Shown here: positions 45,362-55,007 of the stretch, piece after piece
Layout: every line of letters begins with the position of its first letter
Position numbering within the stretch: the stretch's first letter is position 1
From: Devosia rhizoryzae
Lineage (GTDB): Bacteria; Pseudomonadota; Alphaproteobacteria; Rhizobiales; Devosiaceae
Direction: 5' to 3'
DNA: 64,000 bases
Assembly: GCF_016698665.1 (NCBI RefSeq)
Contig: NZ_CP068046.1
Coordinates: 2,852,001 to 2,916,000, forward strand
The notes under the pieces: generated by a model
Told to the model about the DNA's origin: nothing
What the model saw: only the letters and a program-made list of their open reading frames with translations
Database searches by the model: none
Position numbers and translations under genes: made by a program

Positions 45362-45894
45362 TTGAGGATCTTCTCCATGGTGTTCCAGTTGCGCATCGTA
45401 CCGGGATTAGTCTTGCCGATGGCCTTGCCGAGCGGTTTGAGCACATCCTCGACATTTTCGGTATAGCGGCCATTGGCCTGGCGATATCCGGCGAAATAGA
45501 GTTCGCGCTCGTCGACGCGCAGGATTTCGACATCGCCCTTCCGGCTTTCGAGTTCGACCACCGGCAGCGGCTTGTCATAAAGGATGACGTGGCGGGTGAG
45601 ATCGGCCTCGGGATCGAGGCTGGCGAAAGGGTGTTTGGCCAGAAGCTCTTCCATCTCAGCGCCGCTGCGCAGGATGACGTCGGACTTGAAGCCGAAGGTC
45701 GCGGCGATGATGGTTTCGAGATCGGACTTGATCGCCTCGGCAGTGGCCGTGGTCGTGAAGCGCACATTGCCGCTGGCGAGGATGGTCTTGACGTCGCCAT
45801 AGCCGTTTTCTTCCAGAAGCAAGCGCAGAGCGCCCATCTTCATCTGGCGCTTGCCGACATTGACGCCACAGAGGAAGGCGACCCAAAGGCTCAT
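45358..45894 (-). CDS. DUF1697 family protein
   Basis: 178 residues. The DUF1697 opening WVAFLCGVNVGKRQMKM and ILASGNVRFTT are clear, as is a late TMRNWNTMEKI. The family has no established function. It overlaps rbsK and the YdeI-like gene by four bases each, so the three are translationally coupled. Confidence 0.9.
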   Translation of the reverse strand: MSLWVAFLCGVNVGKRQMKMGALRLLLEENGYGDVKTILASGNVRFTTTATAEAIKSDLETIIAATFGFKSDVILRSGAEMEELLAKHPFASLDPEADLTRHVILYDKPLPVVELESRKGDVEILRVDERELYFAGYRQANGRYTENVEDVLKPLGKAIGKTNPGTMRNWNTMEKILK

Positions 45895-46487
45895 GGCTTG
45901 GCTTTCTGCGGATAAATGGTTTCGCCACGCGCCAGCATCTGCGCAAAGGCTTCTATTTTCTTCTCCCGCGCCGCGGCGGTCTTGAGCGCATTGGTGCGAA
46001 AGATCAGGGCAAAGCGGTTTTGCGAGGAGAGCCGATCGAACATGGCCAGCGCACCGGGCGTTTGCCTGATCGCTGCCATCAGGTCCTCAGGCGGCTCCAT
46101 GGTCGTAGCATAGGCTGCGTCCCAGCGGCCGTCGGCCTTGGCAGCCTCGACATGGACCATGCCATGCGCGGTCATGAGGTTCGACTGCAGGAGCCGCTCG
46201 ACATTGTCGCGGTTGACCTGGCTCCAGACCGATTTCGGCCGCCGGCGGCAGTAGCGCTGGACGAAGCTCTCATCGTCCCAGCTCTTCTTGATCGCATCGA
46301 TCCAACCCCAGCAGAGCACCGCGTCGATGGCCTCTATCGGCGTGATGGTCGGCTTTCCGGATGCCTTTTTGAAGATGTGGATCCAGACTTCGTCTTCGAC
46401 ATCGTGGTGCTTTTCGAGCCAGGTGTAGAAAGCGTCGAAATCGGCAAATTCATGCAGCCTGTCCAGGCGAACCTCAACCGGCGCCAT
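45891..46487 (-). CDS. YdeI/OmpD-associated family protein
   Basis: 198 residues. Features of the YdeI family: WLEKHHDVEDEVWIHIFKK, VLCWGWIDAIKKSWDDESFVQRYCRRRPKSVWSQVN in pieces, and a C-terminal helical tail rich in Lys. E. coli-type members are linked to resistance to bacteriocins or antimicrobial peptides, but this is not demonstrated here. It lies three bases after the arylamine N-acetyltransferase gene. Confidence 0.87.
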   Translation of the reverse strand: MAPVEVRLDRLHEFADFDAFYTWLEKHHDVEDEVWIHIFKKASGKPTITPIEAIDAVLCWGWIDAIKKSWDDESFVQRYCRRRPKSVWSQVNRDNVERLLQSNLMTAHGMVHVEAAKADGRWDAAYATTMEPPEDLMAAIRQTPGALAMFDRLSSQNRFALIFRTNALKTAAAREKKIEAFAQMLARGETIYPQKAKP

Positions 46488-46490
46488 GGC

Positions 46491-47330
46491 TCACACCGGC
46501 GCCTGGTCAGGCGTATCCGGCGGCAGCGGGAACAGGCGCGACAAGGCGAGTTCAAGTCGCTCGTCGTTGGGCAAGGTGATGCCGAACTCTTCGGTCAGCA
46601 CCGCGCGGAGCGCTTCCATGCTGCCGAGCTCGCGCTTTTCCGCTTCGCCACCAGTCGGGCGCACGGCAAAACTGGTATTGCGCAAGGTCAGCCGCTTTCC
46701 CGGCGGGGACAGGGCTACGCGCAGTTCTTGCGTGAGCGGCACGTCGGGGCTCGTCGACAAGGTCTGGTTGAGCGCCGCGATGTCGTCCTCCTCCACGGCG
46801 TCGAGCGTAAAGGCATGCACCGGGCGCCAGGCCTCGCCCCATTGCACCTCAAGGCGCCATTCTGCGCCTTCATTAATGAGGCGGAACGTTTCGTGCGGCG
46901 TGGTCTGCTCGACATCGGCGCGCAGGCGCAGCGGCGCAGTCAGTGTGAAACCCTGGCCGACATCGGCAATGTAGTTCTGCTTGTTGACCTCCACCAGCAG
47001 AACGAGGTGGCTGCGCCGCTGGTTATCCGGATCGCTCCAAAGGCCTCGTGCCAGGAGCGGACGCACGGAAAAGTCGAGGTCGCGCAAGATGCGCATGAAA
47101 AGGAGGTTATGCTCGAAGCAATAGCCGCCGCGGCGTTCCGTCAGGAGCTTGCGTTCAAGGCTGGACTGGTCGAGAGCGACCGGTCGGCCGAGCAATGGAT
47201 CGATGGTCTCGAAGGGGATCGTGGCGGGATGGAGGGCGTGCAGCTGTTCAAGCGTAGCCAGTGTCGGGGCAATGGAACCGGCAAAACCGATTCGCTCGAA
47301 ATAGGCGTTGAGACTGACCTTTTCAGGCAT
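46491..47330 (-). CDS. nat: Arylamine N-acetyltransferase
   Basis: 279 residues. The NAT catalytic triad is visible: Cys in RRGGYCFEHN (about residue 70), His in RRSHLVLLV (about 110) and Asp in YIADVGQG (about 125). The start YFERIGFAGSIAPTLATLEQLHALH is typical when read across. It transfers acetyl groups from acetyl-CoA to aromatic amines or hydrazines. First gene of the nat-ydeI-DUF1697-rbsK operon. Confidence 0.93.
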   Translation of the reverse strand: MPEKVSLNAYFERIGFAGSIAPTLATLEQLHALHPATIPFETIDPLLGRPVALDQSSLERKLLTERRGGYCFEHNLLFMRILRDLDFSVRPLLARGLWSDPDNQRRSHLVLLVEVNKQNYIADVGQGFTLTAPLRLRADVEQTTPHETFRLINEGAEWRLEVQWGEAWRPVHAFTLDAVEEDDIAALNQTLSTSPDVPLTQELRVALSPPGKRLTLRNTSFAVRPTGGEAEKRELGSMEALRAVLTEEFGITLPNDERLELALSRLFPLPPDTPDQAPV

Positions 47331-47425
47331 CAGCCACCCTTGATGCTGTTGAAACCGGGCACACTATGGGCAAGCGGTCCGGGTTTGTCACGGGGGCGTC
47401 GCCCCACCCGGCTCGCGCTAGACGG

Positions 47426-47893
47426 TTAGCGCGACTTGCGAACGCGGATCACCACGTCGACATGGGCCACTTCCATGCCGCTCGGCGCGCGGGGAAGAGT
47501 CTTGAACTCGACGGCATCGGCGGGAATGTCGATCATGCGCTGTTCGTCTTCGACGAAGAAGTGATGGTGATCGGACGTATCGGTATCGAAGTAGGAGCGC
47601 GAGGCGTCGATGGCGACTTCGCGCAGGAGGCCGGCTTCGTGGAACTGGTGCAACGTATTGTAGATGGTCGCGAGCGACACATTGACATTGGCCGTGCTCG
47701 CCTCGGCATGGAGCTGTTCGGCGCTGATATGGCGGTGCGGCCCATGAAACAGAAGCTCGGCCAGGGCCACGCGCTGCCGTGTCGGGCGCAGTCCCGCAAT
47801 GCGCAGTACCGCCGTCACGCAGGGGCGGTGAGAAGGATGGGCGGCAAGGCTGCGGTCGGGCATCGGGCCGGAAAGTCTCGTCATCGTGGTCAA
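47426..47893 (-). CDS. irr: Fur-family iron response regulator Irr
   Basis: 155 residues with the Fur fold: helix-turn-helix around [15 protein letters not shown] and [18 protein letters not shown], then DHHHFF, the histidine cluster that binds haem in Irr. The N-terminal heme-regulatory Cys-Pro motif of Bradyrhizobium Irr is absent, as in most rhizobial Irr. It diverges from fabA, the usual place of irr in Hyphomicrobiales, which supports Irr rather than Fur/Mur/Zur. Confidence 0.9.
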   Translation of the reverse strand: MTTMTRLSGPMPDRSLAAHPSHRPCVTAVLRIAGLRPTRQRVALAELLFHGPHRHISAEQLHAEASTANVNVSLATIYNTLHQFHEAGLLREVAIDASRSYFDTDTSDHHHFFVEDEQRMIDIPADAVEFKTLPRAPSGMEVAHVDVVIRVRKSR

Positions 47894-47972
47894 AATGCCC
47901 GTTTCTTATACTAGCGCGGATGGTTCGAGACAAGCCGCGGCTGGCCGCGGCCAAGGGTGCGGGGGCGCTCGG

Positions 47973-48000
47973 CTTGACCCTCCCCCGTGCCCTCTATACG
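47973..48000 (+). promoter_or_regulatory. Possible fabA promoter
   Basis: CTTGAC at 47973 and CTATAC at 47994 resemble the rhizobial -35/-10 pair (CTTGAC and CTATAT), but the spacer is 15 bases, shorter than the usual 17. It ends 33 bases before the fabA ATG. Confidence 0.4.
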
Positions 48001-48033
48001 AGACGAAGCTTAAATGTGTGTGGGAAGAACGCC

Positions 48034-48567
48034 ATGATGCAGCAGCAGAACGCATTCAACAAAGAAGAATTGCTGGCGCATGGCCGCGGTGAATTGCCGG
48101 GCCAGGGCGACGCGCGCCTCCCTGCGCCACCCATGCTGATGTTTGACCGCATCACCCAGATCGACCAGACCGGCGGCGCTTTCGGCAAGGGCCAGGTGCG
48201 CGCCGAACTCGACGTTGATCCGGATCTCTGGTTCTTCAAGTGCCATTTCATCGGCGATCCGGTCATGCCCGGTTGCCTCGGGCTCGACGCCATCTGGCAG
48301 ATGACCGGCTTTTTCCTCTCCTGGATCGGCCAGCCCGGCAAGGGCCGCGCCCTTGGCGGCGAGATCAAGTTCACCGGCCAGGTGACCGATGACGTCAAGC
48401 TCGTCGAGTATGGCATCGACCTCAAGCGCGTCATGCGCTCGCGGCTGACGCTCGGGATTGCCGATGGCTGGGTCAAGGCTGACGGCAAAGTGATCTATGA
48501 AGCCAAGGACTTACGCGTTGGCCTTTTCACCGACGCGCAGTTGGCCGACCAAAAAGTCTCCGCCTGA
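48034..48567 (+). CDS. fabA: 3-hydroxydecanoyl-ACP dehydratase/isomerase
   Basis: 177 residues from the ATG at 48034. The hot-dog catalytic motif [18 protein letters not shown] carries the active His and Asp. FabA dehydrates 3-hydroxydecanoyl-ACP and isomerises it to the cis-3 product, beginning unsaturated fatty acid synthesis. It is followed by fabB, which elongates that product, and diverges from irr. Confidence 0.96.
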   Translation: MMQQQNAFNKEELLAHGRGELPGQGDARLPAPPMLMFDRITQIDQTGGAFGKGQVRAELDVDPDLWFFKCHFIGDPVMPGCLGLDAIWQMTGFFLSWIGQPGKGRALGGEIKFTGQVTDDVKLVEYGIDLKRVMRSRLTLGIADGWVKADGKVIYEAKDLRVGLFTDAQLADQKVSA

Positions 48568-48653
48568 TCGGCCTTAAAGCTGCGCCGTTTGCAACCTAAA
48601 TGGGCGCTGACGTAAACGCGCCTTTAGATAAGACCAATGAGGACACGCAAAGC

Positions 48654-49880
48654 ATGAGACGAGTTGTCGTAACCGGGATGGGTATCATTTCCTCGATCGG
48701 CAATTCGCTCGACGAGGTGACGCAGAGCCTGCGCGACGCCAAGCCCGGCATCATCTTTGCCGAAGACTATGCCGAGCTGGGCTTCCGCTCACAGGTCAAG
48801 GGCGATCCGCGGATCGATCCGTTCGAGCAGCTCGATCGCCGCGTCACCCGCTTCATGGGCCGCGGCGCCGCCTGGAATTACCTTGCCATGCAGCAGGCGA
48901 TCGCCGATGCGGGCCTGACCGAAGCCGACATCACCAATCCGATGACCGGCATCGTCATGGGCTCGGGCGGCGCCTCGACCCGCACCATCGTGGAAGCCGC
49001 CGACATCACGCGCGAAAAGAAGTCGCCCAAGCGCATCGGGCCGCTGGCCGTGCCCAAGGCCATGGGATCGACCGCGTCGGCGACGCTCGCCACGTCCTTT
49101 GGCATCAAGGGCATCAACTATTCCATCACCGCCGCCTGCGCGACCTCCAAGCACTGCATCGGCAATGCGGCCGAGGCGATCATGCTGGGCAAGCAGGACA
49201 TCGTCTTTGCCGGCGGGCATGAGGATCTCGACTGGACCTTGTCCGACCTTTTCGACGCCATGGGCGCCATGAGCTCTGACTTCAACGACAATCCGAGCAA
49301 GGCCAGCCGCTGCTATGATGCGGCGCGCGATGGTTTCGTGATTTCGGGCGGCGCCGGCGTGCTGGTGCTTGAAGAGCTGGAACACGCCAAGGCGCGCGGC
49401 GCCAAGATCTGGGCCGAAGTGGTCGGCTATGGCGCGACCTCGGACGGCGTCGACATGGTTGCCCCGTCCGGCGAAGGCGCCGAGCGCTGCATGCGCATGG
49501 CGCTGCAGAACGTCAAGGCGCCGATCGACTATATCAATCCGCACGCCACCTCGACCCCGGTCGGCGACCTCAAGGAAATGGAAGCCTTGCGCGCCGTTTT
49601 CGGCAACGAGGACAAGTGCCCGCCGATCTCGGCCACCAAGTCGCTGACCGGCCATTCGCAGGGCGCGACGGGCGTCCACGAATCGATCTATTCGATCCTG
49701 ATGATGAAGCACCGCTTCATCGCCGAAAGCGCCAATATCGAGAATCTTGATCCGGCCTTTGCCGACATGCCGATCATCCGGCAGCGGCGCGACGACGTGG
49801 ATCTCGGCTATGTGCTGTCGAACTCGTTCGGCTTCGGCGGCACCAATGCGGCGCTGGTGTTCAAGCACCCCGACGCTTAG
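48654..49880 (+). CDS. fabB: Beta-ketoacyl-ACP synthase I
   Basis: 408 residues from the ATG at 48654; an in-frame extension to 48600 lacks family similarity. Thiolase fold with catalytic Cys in [11 protein letters not shown] (about residue 165) and two histidines in [11 protein letters not shown] and [10 protein letters not shown]. FabB extends cis-3-decenoyl-ACP. In many Hyphomicrobiales the operon continues with fabI; here a convergent minus-strand gene overlaps its last four bases instead. Confidence 0.96.
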   Translation: MRRVVVTGMGIISSIGNSLDEVTQSLRDAKPGIIFAEDYAELGFRSQVKGDPRIDPFEQLDRRVTRFMGRGAAWNYLAMQQAIADAGLTEADITNPMTGIVMGSGGASTRTIVEAADITREKKSPKRIGPLAVPKAMGSTASATLATSFGIKGINYSITAACATSKHCIGNAAEAIMLGKQDIVFAGGHEDLDWTLSDLFDAMGAMSSDFNDNPSKASRCYDAARDGFVISGGAGVLVLEELEHAKARGAKIWAEVVGYGATSDGVDMVAPSGEGAERCMRMALQNVKAPIDYINPHATSTPVGDLKEMEALRAVFGNEDKCPPISATKSLTGHSQGATGVHESIYSILMMKHRFIAESANIENLDPAFADMPIIRQRRDDVDLGYVLSNSFGFGGTNAALVFKHPDA

Positions 49881-50062
49881 CGGCTCTCTTCCAGGTAGTG
49901 CCGGCCGGTCTCTGTAAGAACCGGCCCGCCTTCCTTCTGCTCCAGCAGAGCCATCGACAAGAGCTTGGCAAAGTGGAGCGGGTCTACGTCCTGCGGTTGT
50001 TCCGCACCGACAAAGCTTGCGAGCGTTGCGCGTTCTTCCTTGGTCAGGTCATAGTCGGTCAT
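49877..50062 (-). CDS. Small hypothetical protein
   Basis: 61 residues. Reads [14 protein letters not shown], a helical charged start, and ends [10 protein letters not shown]; no membrane segment or signal. No family recognised. It lies 49 bases after moeB on the same strand and may be the last member of that operon. Its end overlaps the fabB stop by four bases. Confidence 0.55.
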   Translation of the reverse strand: MTDYDLTKEERATLASFVGAEQPQDVDPLHFAKLLSMALLEQKEGGPVLTETGRHYLEESR

Positions 50063-50111
50063 TGGCTATCCTCCGCACTGCGGAAACTGCCATGGTGCAG
50101 CAGAAGTTGCC

Positions 50112-50843
50112 TTAGTAGCTGAGTTCGGAAAAGCTCGCGTCGCGCGCATCATAGACCAATAGCCGTCCAAGCAGCGGCGTGCCGATGCCGACGATGAGCT
50201 TGATGGCTTCCATGGCCACCAGCGTCCCGATGACCCCGGTCACCGGCCCGATAATTCCATTGGCTTCGCAGGACGGCAGCGCATCGTCGCTGGCCTCCAA
50301 CGGGTAAAGCGCATGGTGCGGCGGACTGCCGAGATGGGGCGCAAAGACGGTAAGCTGGCCGGAAAACATCGAGACGGCGCCGCTGACCAGAGGCAGGCGC
50401 AAGCTTTCGGCCGCCGCGGCAACCGCACGGCGGGTGACGAGATTGTCGGTGCCGTCGAGCACGAGATCGTAGTTCTCGAGAATACCGGGGGCGTTTTCGG
50501 TGGTCAGCGCCAGCGGATAGAGGTCCAGCACTACATGCGGATTGCGGGCCGCAACGAACGCGGCGGCGCTTTCGGTCTTGGGGCGGCCGACAGTGGCATC
50601 GCTGTGGATCACCTGACGCTGCAGGTTCGAAAGCGACACCGTGTCGGGATCAATTAGCCCCAGGCGGCCAACACCGGCAGCGGCAAGGTAAGCGATCGCC
50701 GGGCTGCCAAGTCCCCCTGCCCCCACCACGGCCACGCGGGCGGCCTTGAGCTTTTGCTGGCCAGCGCCGCCAACGCCCTTGAGCACCAGGTGGCGGGCGT
50801 AGCGCCGTGTTTCTTCGGGCGAGAGCGACGGGTCAGAGGCCAA
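50112..50843 (-). CDS. moeB: HesA/MoeB/ThiF family adenylyltransferase
   Basis: 243 residues from a TTG at 50843 that lies inside the 3' end of the DUF2259 gene (11-base overlap). The E1-like nucleotide site VVGAGGLGSPAIAYLAAAGVG and LSNLQRQVIH are complete, and CEANGIIGPVTGVIG follows. The Cys pairs that bind zinc in E. coli MoeB, including the C-terminal CPVC, are missing. It adenylates the C-terminal Gly of MoaD- or ThiS-type sulfur carriers; which one is undecided. Confidence 0.85.
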   Translation of the reverse strand: MASDPSLSPEETRRYARHLVLKGVGGAGQQKLKAARVAVVGAGGLGSPAIAYLAAAGVGRLGLIDPDTVSLSNLQRQVIHSDATVGRPKTESAAAFVAARNPHVVLDLYPLALTTENAPGILENYDLVLDGTDNLVTRRAVAAAAESLRLPLVSGAVSMFSGQLTVFAPHLGSPPHHALYPLEASDDALPSCEANGIIGPVTGVIGTLVAMEAIKLIVGIGTPLLGRLLVYDARDASFSELSY

Positions 50844-51582
50844 GCGGCACCGCCAGGAAGCGCCGGTCCGGCCCTTCGAAGCCGCCGGGATAAACCGAAA
50901 CGATAGCCACGGCATTGCCCATGGACGTGCCGCCATAAGGCATGACGACGGCATAAAGCCGGTAATCGAGCGGACAGCCGCGGGACCGGGGCAAATCTCC
51001 GTCTCGATGAACCAGCCGTTCGGCGCCCGCATCCGAGATGCGCAGCTCATAGCCAAGCGGGCCAGTGTCGAACCAGTCGCCGCAGGGTTCGGCGGCGGTG
51101 GTGTCAAAGGTTGAAAGTCGCAGCGTGTAATCGCCGGAGGTGGCGCCGGGATTGTAGCTCGGAGCACCGAACCGGAGGCTCTTGGCATCGGTATCGGGAA
51201 CACCGTCGCCAATCAGCGCAGCGACCTCGACCGGGACGGCGAGCCCGAACTCGTCAACAAAGTCGTCTGCCAGTTCGGCAGTTTGGGCGCGAATGGCGGC
51301 AAGTGGCTCGTCTTCGCTGTCGGCGCGGACGCGGATCGGCGTGCCGACAACCCAGCTGTCCGTGCTGAGATCGACAACATAAACATTGGAATAGGCAAAG
51401 CCGGAGCCGTCCTGCTCCCCGAACTCTTCGAAGGCAAAATAGCGGAAGTCTTCGGAGAAGCCGACAAAGTCGATCAGCGCCCGATCGCCCGCCACGGCAG
51501 GAGAAGCAAAAAAACTTGCCGCAAGGAAAAGGCTAGTTGCGGCCCGTAGAACCGAAGCCGCCCGTGCCGCGTATCGTTGCAT
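50833..51582 (-). CDS. Predicted secreted protein, DUF2259
   Basis: 249 residues from the ATG at 51582, which overlaps the 3' end of dut by 50 bases. A signal peptide (about 1-31, ending ASPAVA) precedes the DUF2259 pattern [20 protein letters not shown] and [14 protein letters not shown] near the end. The function is unknown; periplasmic location is expected. Overlaps on both sides show a tightly packed operon. Confidence 0.82.
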   Translation of the reverse strand: MQRYAARAASVLRAATSLFLAASFFASPAVAGDRALIDFVGFSEDFRYFAFEEFGEQDGSGFAYSNVYVVDLSTDSWVVGTPIRVRADSEDEPLAAIRAQTAELADDFVDEFGLAVPVEVAALIGDGVPDTDAKSLRFGAPSYNPGATSGDYTLRLSTFDTTAAEPCGDWFDTGPLGYELRISDAGAERLVHRDGDLPRSRGCPLDYRLYAVVMPYGGTSMGNAVAIVSVYPGGFEGPDRRFLAVPLGL

Positions 51583-51988
51583 CGAGATCCCCTCCCACCA
51601 CAAAATCCGGCTGCACCACCGGCGCCACGATCATCTGGGCGATGCGCTCGCCGCGCTCGATCACAAAACTCTCCTGGCCCAGATTGATCAAGATGACCAT
51701 GACCTCGCCCCGGTAATCGGCGTCGATCGTGCCGGGAGAATTAAGCACAGTAACGCCATGCTTGGCGGCAAGGCCGGAGCGCGGCCGCACCTGCGCCTCG
51801 AAACCCTCGGGCAGCGCCATAGCGAAGCCACAGGGCACAATAGCGCGCATGCCGGGCGCGAGCGTCAGCGGGGCATCAACGGAAAGCGCCGCGCGCAGGT
51901 CGGCGCCCGCCGATTGCGCGGTGGCAAAATGCGGCAGGGGCAGGCCTTCACCATGCGGCAGCCATTTGATTTTTACGGCAACACTCAT
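51533..51988 (-). CDS. dut: dUTP diphosphatase
   Basis: 151 residues containing the five trimeric dUTPase motifs in order: [39 protein letters not shown] and the C-terminal [10 protein letters not shown]. It hydrolyses dUTP to dUMP, limiting uracil in DNA and feeding dTMP synthesis. It overlaps the lipoprotein gene by four bases. Confidence 0.96.
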   Translation of the reverse strand: MSVAVKIKWLPHGEGLPLPHFATAQSAGADLRAALSVDAPLTLAPGMRAIVPCGFAMALPEGFEAQVRPRSGLAAKHGVTVLNSPGTIDADYRGEVMVILINLGQESFVIERGERIAQMIVAPVVQPDFVVGGDLDATIRGTGGFGSTGRN

Positions 51989-52587
51989 GGCGCGCGCACC
52001 ACGGCGTAAAATTCTTCCGGCAGCTCGACATCGCCCTTGATGATGTCGATGATCGGGATCGATTGGGTAGCGATCGTTCCATCTTCGCTCATGGTCATAT
52101 TGGTGTCGGTGATCTCGGCGCCGGAAAAGCTCAGCGTGAAAGTGCGACCGATAAAGATCGCTTCGGCAAGGCTTGCGGTTTCTGCATCCAGCGGTTCCCC
52201 ACCTCTGATCTCTTCGCTCAGCGCTTCGGTTGCCATGGCGACGCGGACGAGCCCGTCGCCAGCAGGGGTAAAGGTGATGCCGCCTTCCTGCTGGCCGAGG
52301 TCGAGATCGGCGAAAGCACCGGCTTCGGCGATGATGCAGGTGGCGCTGCCGTCGGCGTTCTCGGTGAGTTCGCCTTCCTGGCAGAAGACGTCGGCAGCGC
52401 TTTGCTGCTCAGGGTCATCGCCCATGCCCTTCATGGCATAAAAGTCGGCAACCATGGTCTGCGTCAGCGTCGCTTCCGCCGACGTGGGGCTGGTCAGCGC
52501 CACGTCGACGGCGACATCGACACAACCGGCAAGCGACAGGGCGAGACCTGCGGCGGTCACGATTTTCCAGAGCGTGCTCATCGTCAT
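51985..52587 (-). CDS. Putative lipoprotein
   Basis: 200 residues with a lipoprotein signal: hydrophobic segment then lipobox LAGC (Cys at about residue 22). The mature part is acidic and has two cysteines ([15 protein letters not shown] region) that could pair. No family recognised with confidence. It lies between ubiB and dut, the position coaBC takes in many relatives, and overlaps dut by four bases. Confidence 0.75.
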   Translation of the reverse strand: MTMSTLWKIVTAAGLALSLAGCVDVAVDVALTSPTSAEATLTQTMVADFYAMKGMGDDPEQQSAADVFCQEGELTENADGSATCIIAEAGAFADLDLGQQEGGITFTPAGDGLVRVAMATEALSEEIRGGEPLDAETASLAEAIFIGRTFTLSFSGAEITDTNMTMSEDGTIATQSIPIIDIIKGDVELPEEFYAVVRAP

Positions 52588-52595
52588 TGGCTCCC

Positions 52596-54140
52596 TCAGA
52601 GCAGTTGCAAGGCGACAAAGGTCGCGGTGCCGAGCGCGACAAAGGCCATTGCCAAGACCGCCAATAGGGCAAGGCGCAACACGCCGTCGCGCGGGCGGTG
52701 CATCATGGCGCGGTGCTCGGCCATGGTGAGTTCGGCCTGAGCGATGAGGTTGGGCACGCGGCCCAGCGCCTCGGTCATGCGAGCAACGTGGCCGGAAAGA
52801 TCCTCGATGCGGCCAAGGGGGCCTTCTTCGCGCCGCAGCCAGTCGCCGACCACCGGCTCGGCCACGGTCCAGATGTCGAGATCGGGATCGAGGTTGCGGG
52901 CGACGCCTTCCACCAGAACCATCGACTTTTGCAGCAGGATCAGCTCCGGCCGCGACTGCATCTGGAAAAGCTCGGTGATTGTAAAGAGCTGTCCCAAAAC
53001 CTTGGCCATGGAAATGTCGGCGGCCGTGCGGCCATGCAGCGGTTCGCCGATGGAGCGGATGGCGAGGGTGAAATCGTCCACCGATTGCGCTGCCGGCACA
53101 TAGCCGATGTCAAAATGGCGCTGCGCCACGAGGCGATAATTGCGGGTGATGAAGCCATACAGGATGTCGGCGAGGAAGCGCCGCTCATACTTGGTAATGC
53201 GGCCCATGATGCCGAAATCGACGGCGACGACGTCACCGGTGCGCGGATCGGCGAAGAGATTGCCCGGATGCATGTCGGCATGAAAGAAGCCGTCGCGAAT
53301 GGCGTGGCGCAAGAATGACTGCAGCAGTTTTGCCGCCAGCGCCTTGCGATCGATGCCGGCCCTATCCAGCGCAGCATGGTCGCGGATCGGGATGCCATCG
53401 ACCCAGGTCGTGGTGAGAACGTTCTGGGCGACGTGGTTCCACTGCACCGAGGGGATAGTGAAACCGGTATCGTCCTTGATGTTCTCGCTCATCTCGGAAA
53501 TGGCCGCTGCCTCGAGGCGCAGGTCGAGTTCGAGCCGCATGGAGTGATCGAGAGTGCGGACGATTTCGGTCGGCTTGAGGCGCCGCGACGAGCGGGCAAA
53601 GGTTTCGGCAAGGCGCGCGCCGGCATAAAGCGATTGCGTATCGGCATTGAAGCGCTCGGCGACACCCGGGCGAAGGAGTTTAACCGCCACGACCTTCGGG
53701 GTGTCGCCGGGTTCGCGCAACGTCGCCTTGTGCACCTGGGCGATCGAGGCCGCGGCAACAGGCGGCGTGATGTCGTGCAGCTGCGCGGCCTTTGCCCCGA
53801 GCGCATCGCTGAGGATCGTTGGCACCAGAGAAGGCGCGAAGGGCGGCATCCGGTCCTGGAGACCGGCAAGATCCGCCGCCGCCTCGGCACCGACGATATC
53901 GGGCCGGGTGGCCAGGGTCTGCCCGAATTTGACATAGGACGGCCCAAGCTTGTGCAGCGCAGTATTCAGCCGCTCGATACGCCCCGTTTCCCGCACCGAC
54001 CGGCGTTCCACCAGCCGCGCGAGGCCGATACCGGCCTTCATCATCGGCGGCAGCGATTGGCTGGGGAGCACGGAAAAAGCGCCCTCGCGCGCCAGCACCC
54101 AGCCGGCATGGAGGAGACGGAAGGTAGACCCAAGGCCCAT
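52596..54140 (-). CDS. ubiB: UbiB-type atypical kinase for ubiquinone biosynthesis
   Basis: 514 residues. The ADCK/UbiB KxGQ motif occurs as SYVKFGQTLATRPDI (about residues 68-83), with an ATP-site VAVKLLRPG, HADMHPGNLF catalytic-like motif and FGIMGR metal motif. Two membrane helices close the protein (about 475-512). UbiB supports ubiquinone synthesis, probably by lipid or precursor handling with ATPase activity. It lies three bases after ubiE. Confidence 0.93.
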   Translation of the reverse strand: MGLGSTFRLLHAGWVLAREGAFSVLPSQSLPPMMKAGIGLARLVERRSVRETGRIERLNTALHKLGPSYVKFGQTLATRPDIVGAEAAADLAGLQDRMPPFAPSLVPTILSDALGAKAAQLHDITPPVAAASIAQVHKATLREPGDTPKVVAVKLLRPGVAERFNADTQSLYAGARLAETFARSSRRLKPTEIVRTLDHSMRLELDLRLEAAAISEMSENIKDDTGFTIPSVQWNHVAQNVLTTTWVDGIPIRDHAALDRAGIDRKALAAKLLQSFLRHAIRDGFFHADMHPGNLFADPRTGDVVAVDFGIMGRITKYERRFLADILYGFITRNYRLVAQRHFDIGYVPAAQSVDDFTLAIRSIGEPLHGRTAADISMAKVLGQLFTITELFQMQSRPELILLQKSMVLVEGVARNLDPDLDIWTVAEPVVGDWLRREEGPLGRIEDLSGHVARMTEALGRVPNLIAQAELTMAEHRAMMHRPRDGVLRLALLAVLAMAFVALGTATFVALQLL

Positions 54141-54143
54141 GCG

Positions 54144-54908
54144 CTAGAGCTTCCAGCCCGAATGGAGCGTCGCGATATTGCCGGTAAAGCTTTGGTGCTT
54201 GACGCGTTTGAAGCCGGCCTTGCCGAGCATGGCGTCGAAGGTTAGGGGATCGGGGAACTTGCGGATAGACTCGATGAAATACTGGTAGGGCTGGGCATCG
54301 CCGGTCACCAGCCGTCCCATCGACGGTATGACGGTGTCGGAATACATGCGATAGGCGGCGTCGAAGCCCGGAATATCGACCTGCGAGAATTCGAGCACCA
54401 GGATACGGCCGCCGCGCTTCAAGACGCGATGGGCTTCGTCCAAAGCCTTCTGGATGCGCGGCACGTTGCGGATGCCGAAGGCGATCGTATAGGCGTCGAA
54501 GCTCTTGTCCTCGAACGGCAGCTCTTCGGCATTGGCTTCGGTGAAGGTCACCTGCTGCGGATAGCGCCAGTTGAGCGCCCGCTCGGCGCCGACTTGGAGC
54601 ATATCGGCATTGATGTCGGAAACGACCACTTCGGCATAGCCGAGCGAGGAGTTGACGATGCGCTCGCCGACGTCGCCGGTGCCGCCCGCCATGTCGAGCA
54701 CGCGATAAGGACGCGTGCCGGCGCGGGGAGGCGCCAGTTCTGCCACCATCGCATCCTTCCAGAGCCGGTGAACCCCGCCGCTCATCAGGTCGTTCATCAG
54801 GTCATAACGGCTGGCGACGTCGTGGAAGACCTTGTTGACCAGGCCCTGCTTGTCTTCGAGCGCGACGGTCTGCTCGCCGAAATGGGTGGTTTCGTAAGGC
54901 TGGGTCAT
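54144..54908 (-). CDS. ubiE: Demethylmenaquinone/2-polyprenyl-benzoquinol methyltransferase
   Basis: 254 residues from the ATG at 54908. UbiE signatures: [17 protein letters not shown] near residue 40 and [18 protein letters not shown]; the SAM motif [15 protein letters not shown] is intact. It C-methylates the ubiquinone precursor ring. First gene of the minus-strand operon and divergent from mutM, the arrangement known in Hyphomicrobiales. Confidence 0.95.
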   Translation of the reverse strand: MTQPYETTHFGEQTVALEDKQGLVNKVFHDVASRYDLMNDLMSGGVHRLWKDAMVAELAPPRAGTRPYRVLDMAGGTGDVGERIVNSSLGYAEVVVSDINADMLQVGAERALNWRYPQQVTFTEANAEELPFEDKSFDAYTIAFGIRNVPRIQKALDEAHRVLKRGGRILVLEFSQVDIPGFDAAYRMYSDTVIPSMGRLVTGDAQPYQYFIESIRKFPDPLTFDAMLGKAGFKRVKHQSFTGNIATLHSGWKL

Positions 54909-54925
54909 GGCGGCGCTCCGATAGA

Positions 54926-54954
54926 CTTGGGCTCTTTGGGGCGCACCATATATA
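54926..54954 (+). promoter_or_regulatory. Possible mutM promoter
   Basis: CTTGGG (54926-54931) and TATATA (54949-54954) are separated by 17 bases, 53 bases before the mutM ATG. The -10 is strong, the -35 moderate. Confidence 0.5.
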
Positions 54955-55007
54955 AGGCGCTGGAAATTGCCCATGGCTCAATGGGGCGCAGGGCAAAAGG
55001 AGTTGCG

